From Hericium rajendrae (Eukaryota; Basidiomycota; Agaricomycetes; Russulales; Hericiaceae), in NCBI GenBank assembly GCA_033439255.1, contig CM065889.1:1364001-1428000 (forward strand): a stretch of 64,000 bases of DNA. Direction: 5' to 3'. The number at the start of each line of letters is the position of its first letter. Position 1 is the stretch's first letter. The notes beneath the pieces are model-generated. The model was not told the DNA's origin and ran no database searches. It was given only the letters and a program-made list of their open reading frames with translations. Below are positions 19,687 through 30,094 of this stretch, piece after piece. A program made the translations under genes and the position numbers.

Positions 19687-20900
19687 AATATCTTTTATTC
19701 TGTTGATCCCACATCCTCGCGCTACCATCCTACGATCCTGCTGCCTTTTTTGCACTCTCATCGCCCCTTCCTTGGCCTGTCTACGCCACATCCACGCCCT
19801 GCACACAGCTCGTACACCCCATGCCTGACTCCAACAGGCTGCGACCCCTGCGCATGCCTCCGACCACCATCTCCTTCCACGTGCACCAGCATGCACAAGG
19901 CTACAGCATGCATGCATGTGTGTACCACGTGACATCATCTGCATGACGTCAACAACATGTGCACACAGGCCACGTCATCGCCCATGCCCCACGTCCATGC
20001 ATGTGCATGCACCATAGTCCCGTTGCCATGGCAATGGGACTCGGACATCATTCATGCCTATCGGCCACGACCCCACATGCTTGCCTCAATCCCTGCAAGG
20101 TCTCATGCTCACGTTCAACACCGTGCATGCTTGCAATGTCCTGTCCATGCACTCAAGCCCCCACACCCACTCACAACACCCTGCACCTGCTCACAACGCC
20201 TCGGACATGCATGCCATGCCCGGTTGCATGTATGCTCCTGCACCTGCTCAACTCAACATGCCCTGCGTGTGTGCACATCGATCTGCACAGGTGCACAACA
20301 ATCACACATGCGTGACGTGCCATACAGTGCCTCTTCGTGCATGCAGAATGTTCTGCAGGCCCGCTTCAGGCCTCCTGCACATGCTCGACATCTGCGCGTG
20401 CCCGACATCCCCCGCACGTGTCCAGCTCCACCTCCACATGTGCACAGATGCCAGTGCATGGCAGCACTGCAAGACCCCATCCCACAACAATGCATGCACG
20501 ACACCCAGCATTCACACTCAATGCCACTTGCCTACAACGTCCTGCATGCGCGTATGCTCCCGCATGCCCGCTCAACACCCTGCACCCTCCAGATGCTCTG
20601 CGTACATGCGCAACATCCTACATGCATGTACACAACCTGCATGCATGCACGGCAGCCCTGACTCCATTTGTGGGCATGGCCACCCGCATGCAGCTACACA
20701 TGGTCCAGCTTGCCGTGCATGGACCATGTATGCTGTGTGCGGCCCACGCCTACCTCTGTGCTCTCTGTGCTGGCATTCGTGCATGCCGCACCACCTTTTG
20801 TATGCACATGCTGTCTTTTGTGTGCCCGCGCTGTCTTTGCACCTGTGCCTGCACCCTCCACAGTGACTTGCATGCCCTCCGCATCCTGTGCCCTATGCAG
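19687..20900 (+). repeat. GC-rich arm of unit C with X-box
   Basis: GCATGC, CATGCA and CACGTG-type words in low-complexity DNA. An X-box variant GTTGCCATGGCAAT lies at 20,022-20,035 inside a longer palindrome (20,017-20,040). Long open frames on both strands lack any domain and are judged chance openings. Confidence 0.55.
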
Positions 20901-21238
20901 TAGCTCGACTAGCTTATATATGTATGGTAGTAGATTTATTACAATTTATTATGATAAATTCTGACTTGTAATATCTGGTGCTTATCTGACTTGTGGTAGT
21001 AATCATAGGCATCATAGTAGCCATAGCACACCTTGTTAATCATGATAGCCCTATGTATATCAGACTACAAGCTATGGAGGCTATGATAACCCTATGAATG
21101 TTACACTGTCTGCTATGTAGGCTATGATAGCTCTCATAGCTCTACATAGCTGGATAAGCAAACTTCATAGCTCTGATAGCTCAATGATAGCACCTATAAT
21201 GTAACCTGCAGCTATGTCAAATTTAAATTTCTCAGATG
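20901..21238. repeat. Right CTATCATAG arm of unit C
   Basis: Repeated GCTATGATAG/CTATCATAGC words ending in AAATTTCTCAGATG. No gene. Confidence 0.7.
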
Positions 21239-21866
21239 AAGATCTTGAAAGGAAGATCTCAGTTTCGAGTTTTGATTTTTGAGTTCTGGGCAGATTGGGG
21301 TCTATGTAGCATGTCTGGAATGTGATTAATCAGTACATTCCAGCACATTTTAGAACAATTAAATCGGTGGGGAACTGCCAGACTTACCTTAAGGTCAAGA
21401 TCTTGGGGGGGAGATCTCAGTTTTGAGTTTTGATTTTTGAGTTCTGGATGGCATGGAGTCTATGTAGCATATCTGGAAAGCGATCAATCAGTACATTTCA
21501 ATGCAATTTAGAACAATTAAATTGGTGAAGAACTGCCAAACTTACCTCAAGGTCAAAATCTTGGGGGGAGATCTCAGTTTCGAGTTTTGATTTTCGAGTT
21601 CTGGATGGTTTGGGGGCTATGTAGCATGGCTGGAAAGAGATTAATCAGTAGAGTTGAACGCATTTTAGAACGAGAGAATTGGTGAAGAATTGAAGGACTT
21701 ACCTCAAGGTCAAGATCTTGAGGGGGTAATCTCAATTTCGAGTCTTGATTTTCGAGTTCTGGATGGTTTGGGGGCTATGTAGCATGGCTGGAAAGCGATT
21801 AATCAGTAGAGTTGAACACATTTTAGAACAAGAGAATTGGCAGAGAATTAATGGACTTACCTCAAG
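21239..21866 (+). repeat. 158-bp tandem array, four copies, in element Y
   Basis: Starts at 21,241, 21,399, 21,557 and 21,714. Each copy contains GATCTTG, GAGATCTCAGTTTCGAG, TATGTAGCATG and ATTTTAGAAC blocks and ends with ACTTACCTCAAGGTCAA. Unit C inserted exactly at the start of copy 1, because its left flank (3,402-3,415) is the missing CTACCTCAAGGTCAA. Confidence 0.85.
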
Positions 21867-23132
21867 ATCATTAGAATAATGATAATTGGTTGATTTTCAA
21901 CTAGGCAGATAGGCTAGCATAGCTCAGAAGGCCTCATCTGGAAGCAGCTATCAATATCATTTTGATAAGCTTCAATATACCTTAGTTGGTATCAGATTTA
22001 GAGACCTATAAGTAAATTAGTCTGCCAGCTCAGCAAGTTAGATACATACAAGACGACCAAGGTGAGCCGCCGAGTCAAGTACCTCCTGGTTCCAAACCAT
22101 CAACCACTCAGCGGATGACTTGGAGATACCCGTCGAGCTTTGCAGCCAACATGACAAGCATGCAGGATGTAAAGCTCATGAGAAAGCAAGACTTTACTGC
22201 TGGTGCTTCAAAACTGAAATTTTGATTATATAATCAGTCTTCAAAATCATAGATTTCTAGGCATTTCTGTACTTATAATATACTATAAGAGTAGACATTG
22301 TACTAATGCTAATTGCTCATTGATTATATTATTCTTAGTATTAAAAAATATTAAAAAAGTCTGGCATGAACTGGAATTGAACTTGCAAACTCAAGAGAAC
22401 TCACACTTCACCACCGAGTTTTGATTATGTAATCATCACATGATCACCACCATGGTACGGCCGTACCATGGTGAAGTGCTCATGTGATCACAACCATGGT
22501 ACAGCTGTACCATGATGAAGTGCTTCACATTCTATGAGTTCTGCATGGATCAAAATGCAAAAAATATGGTTCAAAAGCTATAAATGAGTAGTATTCGATC
22601 CACTTGAGAACGAGTGAATTGGTGGAGAATTGATTGAGATAACTAAGAATCAAGCATACTAGGAGGAAAAATACAGAAGTACTTCGTATTCTACGAGTTC
22701 TGCACAGATCAAAATGCATAAAATATGGCTAGAAAGCAATGAATAAGTAAATTCTGATACATCTAAGAATGAGTGAATCAGTCAAGAACTGACTGAGCTA
22801 GCTGAGGATCAAGCATACTAGGGGAAAAAATACAGGAATGCTTTGCATTCTACAAGATCTGCATGGATCAAGATGCATAATATATGGTTAGAAAGCGATA
22901 AATGAGTAGATTCTGGTGCATTTGAGAATGTGTGAATTGGTCAAGAACTGACCAAGTTACAGTAAACAAAGTGTAAAAGAAAAAGTCTGGCCAGAGCTGG
23001 AATTGAACCTGCAAACTCGTTAGATTGAAGATGTGTGATTATATAAGCCAACTGCCTAATGGGCATAGTCATCGTTTTGGTGTCGTTTTCACTATGAAAA
23101 GGTGGTATAGAGTAAACGATTCTAAGGAATCG
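21867..23132 (-). other. Right half of element Y: palindromes and inverted tRNA-like repeats
   Basis: Contains the block at 22,013-22,064 shared with 5,309-5,355. A 26-nt perfect palindrome at 22,448-22,473 (centre CGGCCG) and a 20-nt one at 22,495-22,514 (centre CAGCTG) follow. Reversed copies of the element Z repeat module occupy 22,520-22,975. Two reversed tRNA-like ends with GGTTCAATTCC or AGTTCAATTCC B boxes lie at 22,360-22,412 and 22,978-23,060. The terminal hairpin ends GGAATCG at 23,132. No coding region is seen. Confidence 0.6.
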
Positions 23133-23373
23133 TAACTAAAGAAAACATTAGTGAAGAACATAGAACATTATAAAGTCAACATACCTTAATAATAACTGAG
23201 CAAAGGAACAACGAGAAAAGAAAGAAAGACGACGAGTAAAGAAAGAATAACGACGAGCAAAGGAGGACCAATGGCGAGCAAGCAACAATGACGATGATGC
23301 CGACGTCGACGTGGCGAGAGATGGTGGGGGTTAGAGAGCAAGAGACAATGCACGTCGCGCGAACCTTATATAC
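23133..23373 (-). ncRNA. TATA-driven short-exon transcript, unit D
   Basis: GTATATAAGG on the minus strand (23,373-23,364), a CT-rich leader with TTGCTCG words, then GTATGTTGAC donor-like sequence near 23,185. It is truncated by the border of element Y. Confidence 0.4.
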
Positions 23374-23774
23374 AAATCTTGGGTGAAGCCGAGAATGGTA
23401 GCTGCTGGGCACTGCTGAGCATCGCATCAGGGACTGGGCCAGTAGATTTTGCTAAGTCGAGCTTGCTGCTCAGGAATGTACCCTACCCTACATACCTAGT
23501 ATTTTCATTCAGTTTGATGTACCATACAGTCTATAGCAGCAGTCTTTTTCTTCAAATTATCACGATTTTATTTGATTTAGGGAGGCTCGGACAACTTTGC
23601 ATCGCGCATTCGGTGGCTAAAGGACCGAAGACGCGTTGACTTATCCTCACACTTCCTCACCCTCCCCTTCATCTCTCCTCGCTCTCCTCGCTCTCCTCGC
23701 TCTCCTCAATTCTCCTCTACTCGAAGGGCTGTGGGAATTGGTGGAGACTCGGCGGGGCTCAAAATTGGCTCAAG

Positions 23775-23851
23775 GTTAGTAAAAAAATGCCTATATTCGT
23801 TTGTATCGTACTAATTCCGAGAGTATCGCTCATTATCCGAGCGATACTCTC
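23775..23851 (+). other. Intron donor, branch point and hairpin module, unit D
   Basis: Donor GTTAGTAAAA at 23,775, TACTAAT at 23,809-23,815, perfect 13-bp stem GAGAGTATCGCTC with its complement at 23,819-23,851. The next AG is about 130 nt downstream after pyrimidine-rich sequence. Exon 1 upstream has the stem-loop TTCGGT/ACCGAA at 23,609-23,629. Confidence 0.75.
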
Positions 23852-24103
23852 GTCCTTTCGTGCCTCTGCCATCCCGTCGCCCTCTCCCTCCCCTTCACCG
23901 TCCTCTCGCGTCCTCGCCGCATCAACATCGCTGCCACGTCGCACATGCGACATCCTCTGCGCGTGGTCCGACACCCCGCATACAGCTTCATCAGCCCGCA
24001 CGTGCTCTCGCGCATGCCTGTGCCTGCCCTCCAGGCCGTTCATGCCCCGCCCACCTCAACTTCCTCATACGGCCACGACCACAATGCAAGCACGACTATC
24101 GGG

Positions 24104-24125
24104 TCTCGTTGCCACGGCAACGAGA
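24104..24125. promoter_or_regulatory. RFX-type X-box within 22-nt palindrome, unit D
   Basis: GTTGCCACGGCAAC at 24,108-24,121 flanked by TCTC and GAGA, extending the palindrome. One central base departs from the perfect dyad. Confidence 0.5.
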
Positions 24126-25020
24126 CTCGATGTCTTATACTGCGCCCCTGTGCCTGCTTCCCACACCTCTGACTGCGTGCACACGACCTCAACAGCAAGT
24201 GCACGAGTGCGTACGCCCGCGATAGCCTGTGCGTGGGCCCGCGTTTGGCCCCGGCTGTGTGCACCTGTGCGCAGCCACCCACTTGCCTGCCCGACTGCAT
24301 TGCCTGCATGCCCCAGACTGCGCACAGTCGACCGTGTGTGGTCGTGACAGCGCAGGCACGAGTGCGACGGCGCGAGCAAGCCTCCACGCCGTTTGTGCCC
24401 TCCGCACGGCCCGCCGCCCTCTGTGCCACGTCCGCCACCTCAATATTGAGTCCAGGCCCTCAGCGCCACGTCGACGCCCTCAGCGGCCTATCTCCACCCT
24501 CCACGGCCTATCTCCGCCCTCCGTGTCGAGCCTGCAGCCTTTGCGCCAAGCCTGCAACCTCCACGCCGAGTCTGCGGCCTCCGCGCCATGTCTGCGCCCT
24601 CTGCGCCATCTCGCCGCCCTCTACGCCATCTCGCCCGCCCTCTGCATCACCTGTGTGCCGTCCGCGTCATCTTCACATCATCCGCGTCACCTCGCCGCCC
24701 TCTGCGTCGCTTTCGCGCCGTCCATGTTGCCTCGCCGCTGTCCACATCGCTTCCGCACCATCTGGGCCATCATCTCGCCCTATGCGCCATCTCTTGTCTG
24801 CGCTGCATTCACGCACTCCGCGCGCCATCTGCCCCATCTGCGCCGCACTCCGCGCCGTAGCTCCGCACTCCGCGCCGCAGCTCCGCACTCCGCGCCCCTC
24901 GCGCGCATCATCAACACCCCCGCGCGACATAATGCCAGGCACACGGACCTCAGCAGTCCCTCGGGCAGCAGCCTGCGTGCGAGTCCGCTGTCACCCGTAG
25001 GGCACTGATGCCATGCGCAT
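24126..25020 (+). repeat. GC-rich arm of unit D with short tandem repeats
   Basis: From 24,420 to 24,910 a degenerate 20-30-nt unit recurs (CTCCGCGCCATCTCGCCGCC-like). Open frames up to about 260 codons on both strands have no recognised domain and their composition mirrors the repeat, so they are not called as genes. Confidence 0.55.
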
Positions 25021-25405
25021 GACATCAGTGGGCTGCACAATGCTGCCCGAGTGATATTTATAATTACAAAGTAGTTTTGTAGCTGTGTTCCTTATATCAA
25101 TGAATTTTTTTTTAAAGTTGGAAGTCTCTCATCTAATAAAATCAAAAATTTTGACTTCTGATTATGGAGTCTACCATATCTGATATAGGGCTGATAGAGT
25201 CCATAGGAAGGCTATGATGGTACATAGCTCTGATAGTAATGGCTTACAGGTACATAGGTCTATATATCTTCTGCCTGCTGCTATGAAGGCTATCATAGTG
25301 TCCATAGCTCTGCATAGATGCAAGGGTGGCTATATAGACCCCATAGCACTATGCTAGGACACATACTTTAGTACTGAGCTATATAAAATTCTAATTTTTC
25401 AGATG

Positions 25406-25420
25406 AAGGCATGCAAGATG
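25406..25420 (+). pseudogene. Sliver of the P1 accessory gene between units D and E
   Basis: These 15 bases read in frame with the coding sequence after unit E (GMQD joined to EQSVENEQDAD), once the duplicated dinucleotide is discounted. They show that units D and E inserted a few codons apart in the same exon. Confidence 0.5.
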
Positions 25421-25939
25421 CATCTGAGAAATTTAACAGTGGTATATAGCACTATGTAGCCTATATAGCTCTGATAGGGCCATAGCAGTCTCCTTTTCTA
25501 CATAGCACTCTATAGCAGCAAGACAATCTATATAGAGCTATCATAGCACTCTATAGCAGTAAGACAATCTATACAGAGCTATCATAGCTATCATAGGGTA
25601 AGGTAGTAACTATCATAGTCATCATAGTCATCTGTTATAAGATGATAACTATCATAACTGTCATAGCATATGATGATTATCATAGCTATATTAGCTATGT
25701 AGTATATCCTTAGTATCATATTATATGTAGCTAGTTAGACTACTATTGACTCTATATCATCTTTATCAACAATGTTACTCAAAAGATGCTATCAACTCAT
25801 ATAAAATAAGATAATTATAACACATCTGAGATATTCAAAACATCGGAAATTTAAAAGCATTATATTCCAAGTAATATTTGATTATAATACATCTACAAAT
25901 ATTACTAACTAATCTATGATACACTATGAGATATGATAA

Positions 25940-26308
25940 AAGATAAGATAAGATAAAACTTACTGTCAAGATAAGAAAAAGCGAAAATGATCTATGAAAG
26001 AAGTCAACAAATTAGTATTACAAGATAAAATAAAAACATGAGGCTTACCTAAGGAAATAAAAGCGAAAATGAAAGTCTGCAAAGAACAATAGGGTTAAAA
26101 GCATTCAAACAATATAACAACATACCAAAGAAAATAAAAAAGCGAAAATGCTAAGGTCACAAATAACATAAGGATAGAGACAATATAACAATATAACAAC
26201 TTACCAAACATATGAAAGTTAAAACAAAAGAGGAAGAGATGACGAAAGACAAGAGATGGTAGTGGTAAGGAAGAGAGAGAGAAAGCAAGTCGTGCATGCC
26301 TTATATAG
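25940..26308 (-). ncRNA. TATA-driven chain of short exons, unit E
   Basis: From CTATATAAGG (minus, 26,308-26,299) the leader ends at a GTAAGT donor near 26,203. Three exon-like blocks of about 25-29 nt follow, each with CATTTTCGCTTTT and each bounded by a CTTAG, TGCAG or CATAG acceptor and a GTATGT, GTAAGC or nearby GTAAGT donor; CTAAT-type branch points are visible in the gaps. No frame runs through them. This intact copy shows the site that the Plavaka element occupies in unit B. Confidence 0.55.
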
Positions 26309-26711
26309 ACGTGGCAAGCAGAGCACCAAATATGGGTGACGCGACTCGGCCCAGGTGCTGCCGGATGCTGCATCAGAGGCTAAGGCAGCAGATTTTCTTA
26401 AGTTCGTATCGCTGCCCGGTAGCCTGTAGTACAGTAGCTAGGTATATGGCTGATTCAATCGAATTATATTAATGAATTGTATACAGTCCCTTTTTCTTAG
26501 ATTTTTTTGCTATTTTATCTGATTTACAAAGTTCGAGACATTCGAACTCGCGCGTGTTTGGTGGCTGAACCTCCGAAACGCATGTCGAAGTTCAAATATT
26601 CGACTCGACTCCTCCCACCACCACTCCCTTTCCTCTCCTCTTCCCCTCCCTCTGCCTCTCCCATCAAACCGAACACCGAAGGAGGGTAGCGGGATGCCGA
26701 GGGCCCTGCAG

Positions 26712-26784
26712 GTGAGTAAAAAAAACTTCTATATGTTTTTTTTGTACTAACACAGAGAGTATCGCTCATTTGAGCAATACTCTT
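26712..26784 (+). other. Intron donor, branch point and hairpin module, unit E
   Basis: Exon 1 ends CCTGCAG; donor GTGAGTAAAA at 26,712, TACTAAC at 26,745-26,751, hairpin 26,755-26,784 with arms GAGTATCGCTC and GAGCAATACTC. ACAG lies just before the hairpin. The next AG after the stem is about 145 nt away. Confidence 0.75.
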
Positions 26785-27950
26785 GACTTCCTCTCGCCCT
26801 CGCGGACCTCTCCCATCCCCTTGCCTCTCCTCTCGCCTCGCCTCTCGCCGCCTCTCGCCGCCATCTTGCCCTCGCCGACCCACCCCCGACTTCACCGCCA
26901 CACACACTGCCGGACGACGCACTCAGCAGCGCCGCCTCGTGCACGGGCCAGGCACACTGCACGCTGGCTCCGCAGTTCATGCACGGGCCCACGCACTGCG
27001 CATGACCCCACCATGCTGCGCACGCCAGCGCACGCATGGCTGGGGATGGCCACAGCCACGGGCGGATACACCAGCGCACGCCAGCACATGCTCGCGGGCC
27101 CTGGTGCCTCGTGCACAGGCCTCTGCATCGTGCATGGGCCCAGTGCCTCGTGCACGCCCACTGCCCCCGCTGTGCCCCGCTGCACCCCACCGCGCCCCAC
27201 CGCATCCCGCTGCACCTTGCAGAGGAGCCAGCGCCTGGCAGATGCCCGCTGTACCTCGTGTACGGGCCCACGGCAGCCCAGCATCCTGCGCACGCTCACC
27301 GCGCCTTCGTCGCGCCTCGTCCACATTTGCCACGCCTCGCCTACGCCTGTCGCGCCTTGCTCATGAGCCCGCGGCAGCCCCAGGCCCTGCGACACCCGAC
27401 ACCTGCCAGACCTCGCGAATGTCTGCCACACCCCATGCACGGCCATCGCGCCACGCCGTATCTCGTGCATGGGCCAGCGGGAGTCCCATGCCCCACGCAC
27501 GGGCCTGCCGCACCCCGGCAACTCAGATATGCCCGCCGCCGCTCACCACCACACCTTGCACATGAGCCAGCGGCAGCCCCATGCCCCAGGCAGACCAGCG
27601 CCTGACGCACAGGCCCCCATGCCTCGCGCTCGCCCGTTGCACCTCGTGCATGGCCCCCAATGCCCCACGCATGGGCTCACCGCCCGCTGCATCTTGCATA
27701 CACCCCCCATGTCTCGCCTATGGACCCACCGCAGCCTGACATCGGTGCGCATGCCGCTACGCTATCCACATGGCCACCACGCCTCCCACGCCACACCTAT
27801 GGCTGCCACGCCTCGTGCATGACCTAGCACCTCGTGCATGGGGCCCATTGCACCCCACGCATGACTGCTGCCATGTGCACGACTATCGCGCCATGCACGC
27901 CTGCCGCACCTCATGTGCATGTGCGCCTTGTCCGTGGGGCATGCTTGTTC
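26785..27950 (+). repeat. GC-rich arm of unit E
   Basis: Highly repetitive CTCGTGCACGGGCC/CCACGCCT-like words, open on both strands. It aligns in reverse with the GC arm of unit B. No domain and no X-box were found. Confidence 0.55.
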
Positions 27951-28289
27951 ATATTAGTAGTGTACTTGATTGTACTAGTAGCCACGTTAAATATAATTGA
28001 TTTTTTTTTTGTACTTATTGACTTCATAGTATTCATATCTCACTTACTGTAGGGATCATAAGGACCATAGGGACCATAGCAAGTCAGTGCATTTATATAG
28101 CAGCTATAGCTGCCCCTTAAAAATATATAGCACTATGTAGTGTCTAACTACTGCTATATAAGCCATCATAGGCCTCATAGCCTTATATAGTTAAGAAAGA
28201 TAGCTACATAGATGATGATAGACCTCATAGCATTATGATAGGACATATAAATGAACACTAGACTATATAAGATTTTGAATCCTCAGATG

Positions 28290-28404
28290 TGAGCAAAGTG
28301 TGGAAAATGAGCAAGATGCAGATCAGATTGGATCTGTTACTGAGCCAGAAGCTGCCCGTGTAACACCCTTGTCACCTGTGCCATCCACCAGCAAAGGTGG
28401 ACCA
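28290..28404 (+). pseudogene. P1 accessory gene fragment between units E and F
   Basis: Plus-strand frame EQSVENEQDADQIGSV then TEPEAARVTPLSPVPSTSK. It is acidic at first and then Pro/Ser-rich. It is open throughout and continues in the same frame after unit F at 34,184 (GGP joined to PVLTPSLVPSASK). This coding exon was split by two unit insertions. Confidence 0.6.
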
Positions 28405-29789
28405 CATCTGAAAAATTAAAAATCTATATAGCTCAGTACTAAAGTATGTGTCCTAGCATAGTGCTATGGGGTCTATATAGCCACTCTTGCATTTATGTAG
28501 TGCTATGCACATTATGATAGCCTTTATAGCAGTAGGCAGAAGGTATATAGATCTATGTACCTGTAAGCCATTGCTATCAGAGCTATGTACCATCATAGCC
28601 TTGCTATGGATTCTATAAGCCCTATGTCAGGTATGGTAGACTCCATAATTACAAGTCAAAATTTTCAATATTATTAGATGAGGGGCTTCTGACTTCAAAA
28701 ATATTTTATTGCTATAAGTAACATAGTTACAAAAACTAATTGTAACTATAGATACTACTCAGGCAGCATCGCGGACAGCCCGCGGTCGTCGTTCGCATGG
28801 CATCAGCACCTTACGTGCGATAGCAGGGTCTCACGCGGGCTGCTGCCTGCTGGGGCTGCCGGAGTCCTTGTGCATGGGATTATGTTGCGCAAGGATATTG
28901 ATGTTGCAAGCGAGGTACACGGAAAGCGAGCAGCAGCACAGACAGCGTGAATGGGGTGCGGAGCGTGTGGATACAGCGCAGAGGGAGAGAGGTGGCGCAT
29001 AGGGCGGGACGACTGCCCGGATGGTGCGAAAGCGACGCGGAGGGCGGGGAGGTGGCGCGAAAGGCGGAAAGGAGGTGCAGAGGGCACGGAGGGTGCGGAG
29101 GTGGCAGGGATGGCATGGAGGCAGTGGGGATGGCATGAAGGCGGCACAGATGGCATTGACACCATCAGATAAATGTGTAAGTGGTACATAGCTCTATAAA
29201 GTCTATATAGATTTCATAGTTCCATAGCACTGCCCTTTTCTACATAGCTTACATAGCTAAAGGGAGATACTATATGGTGCTATGGAGCTCAGGGATCATG
29301 CTATGGAGTGCTATCATAGCTATAAGAGCTGACTATGTAGCTATGATAGTATGGCTAGCTATGAAAGCTATAAGTGTCTATGAAAGCTATAAGGCTTATA
29401 TATCTTACCTATCTTATACTCAATATATATCTCACATATTCTATATTCAATATGTGTCTTACATATCTTATATTCAATATGTAGGCTCAATATATATATT
29501 AAAATCATAAAATTTATTAGAACTATAAATCTTTTCTACAATCATATTAGAATCAATAACAAATAATCACACAAATATAAATTATTTCAATACATCAAGA
29601 TTATATTGATATTACAAACACTACTACTAACTAAAAAGCAAATTTAAATTTAAATAGGATAAGATAAGATATATAAGAAGATAAGATAAAAGATACATAA
29701 GATAAGATAAGATATATATAAGATAAGATATATAAAAGATAAGACAAGTAAGAAAAGATAAGAGAACATTAGTCTTAGAAGATAAAGAT

Positions 29790-30094
29790 AATATGTACAA
29801 ACTTACCAGAGTAACAAAAAGCGAAATCTAAAAAAGACTTGAAGATGTTAGTATTGATATAAGCAATAAGAGACTTACAATTGAAAGTTACCTTAGAGAT
29901 AGCAACAACGAGCAAAAAGAAAAGAAAAAAAACGACAAACGAGCAAGAGATGATGACGAGCGAGCAAGAGATGATGACGAGCGAGTAAGAAACGACAACG
30001 AACGAGCAAAGGACGTCGACGAAAGCGTCGACGTGGCAAGAGATAGTGGGAGTTAAAGAGCAAGAGGCAACGCGCGTCGCGCGAGCCTTATATA
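29790..30094 (-). ncRNA. TATA-driven short-exon transcript, unit G
   Basis: TATATAAGG on the minus strand, a leader with TTGCTCG repeats ending CTAAG before a GTAACT donor, an AATACTAAC branch point, TTTTTTAG acceptor, then the 21-nt block ATTTCGCTTTTTGTTACTCTG followed by GTAAGT. Confidence 0.55.

Larger units (their letters stand above)
3416..21238 (+). mobile_element. Unit C, noncoding TIR unit split by element Z
   Basis: Left end CATCTGAGAAATATG at 3,416, right end ATTTCTCAGATG at 21,238, with AA on both outer sides. Element Z (3,619-18,538) sits in the left AT arm. With Z removed the unit is about 2,901 bp, in line with its sisters, and the joined arm aligns with the same stretch of unit H (AGCTATNTT...CTATNTNATATAT). 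The inner part carries a leftward TATA box at 19,191, the hairpin module at 19,610-19,686, a GC-rich arm and the right AT arm. The outer flanks also make sense: CTCAAGGTCAA before it and GATCTTG after it rejoin the 158-bp tandem array unit. Confidence 0.7.
3267..23132 (-). mobile_element. Element Y, TA-flanked, with nested insertions
   Basis: Left end CTTGGTGGAAGAGGGCCG after TA (3,265-3,266); right end GGAATCG before TA (23,133-23,134). Removing unit C (3,416-21,238 plus one duplicate dinucleotide) leaves about 2.04 kb. This holds a short left end, a 158-bp tandem array (21,239-21,866), palindromes, and inverted tRNA-like and repeat sequences at 22,360-23,132. The right end read in reverse (CGATTCCTTAGAATCG, itself a hairpin) matches the left end of element Z. 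The flanks do not form one empty site: the left flank lies in a Plavaka gene and the right flank in unit D. I infer recombination between two Y-type copies. Confidence 0.5.
23133..25405 (+). mobile_element. Unit D, noncoding TIR unit lacking its left part
   Basis: Plus-oriented sister of units C, E, G and H. Its right end ATTTTTCAGATG at 25,405 is followed by AA. The left AT arm and left end are absent: the sequence starts at the right border of element Y, inside the short-exon region, at TAACTAAAG. About 600 bp are missing compared with full copies. TATA box on the minus strand at 23,364-23,372, hairpin module 23,775-23,851, X-box 24,108-24,121, GC arm to about 25,000, AT arm to 25,405. Confidence 0.7.
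25421..28289 (+). mobile_element. Unit E, complete noncoding TIR unit (2,869 bp)
   Basis: Ends CATCTGAGAAATTTAAC and GAATCCTCAGATG, with TG duplicated (25,419-25,420 and 28,290-28,291). It is the best uninterrupted reference copy. CTATCATAG arm 25,421-25,800, short exons 26,250-25,950 (minus), TATA box 26,308-26,299 (minus), exon 1 26,480-26,711 (plus), hairpin intron from 26,712, GC arm to about 27,950, AT arm to the end. It lacks the X-box. It is inserted in the P1 accessory gene. Confidence 0.85.

Noticed and set aside
3267-23132. Element Y as a simple single insertion
   Set aside because: The two flanks belong to different sequences (a transposase gene and unit D), so a plain insertion does not explain it; a chimera or deletion is preferred.
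3416-25405. Pairing the left unit end at 3,416 with the right end at 25,405 (both flanked by AA)
   Set aside because: Pairing with 21,238 also gives AA, yields the expected unit length of 2,901 bp, rejoins the 158-bp tandem repeat across the site, and the joined arm aligns with unit H.
26783-27565. Long open frames (up to about 270 codons) in the GC-rich arms, for example here, at 8-811 and at 24,229-25,008
   Set aside because: Frames are open on both strands at once, show only repeat-driven composition, share no domains, and are not conserved in frame between sister arms.
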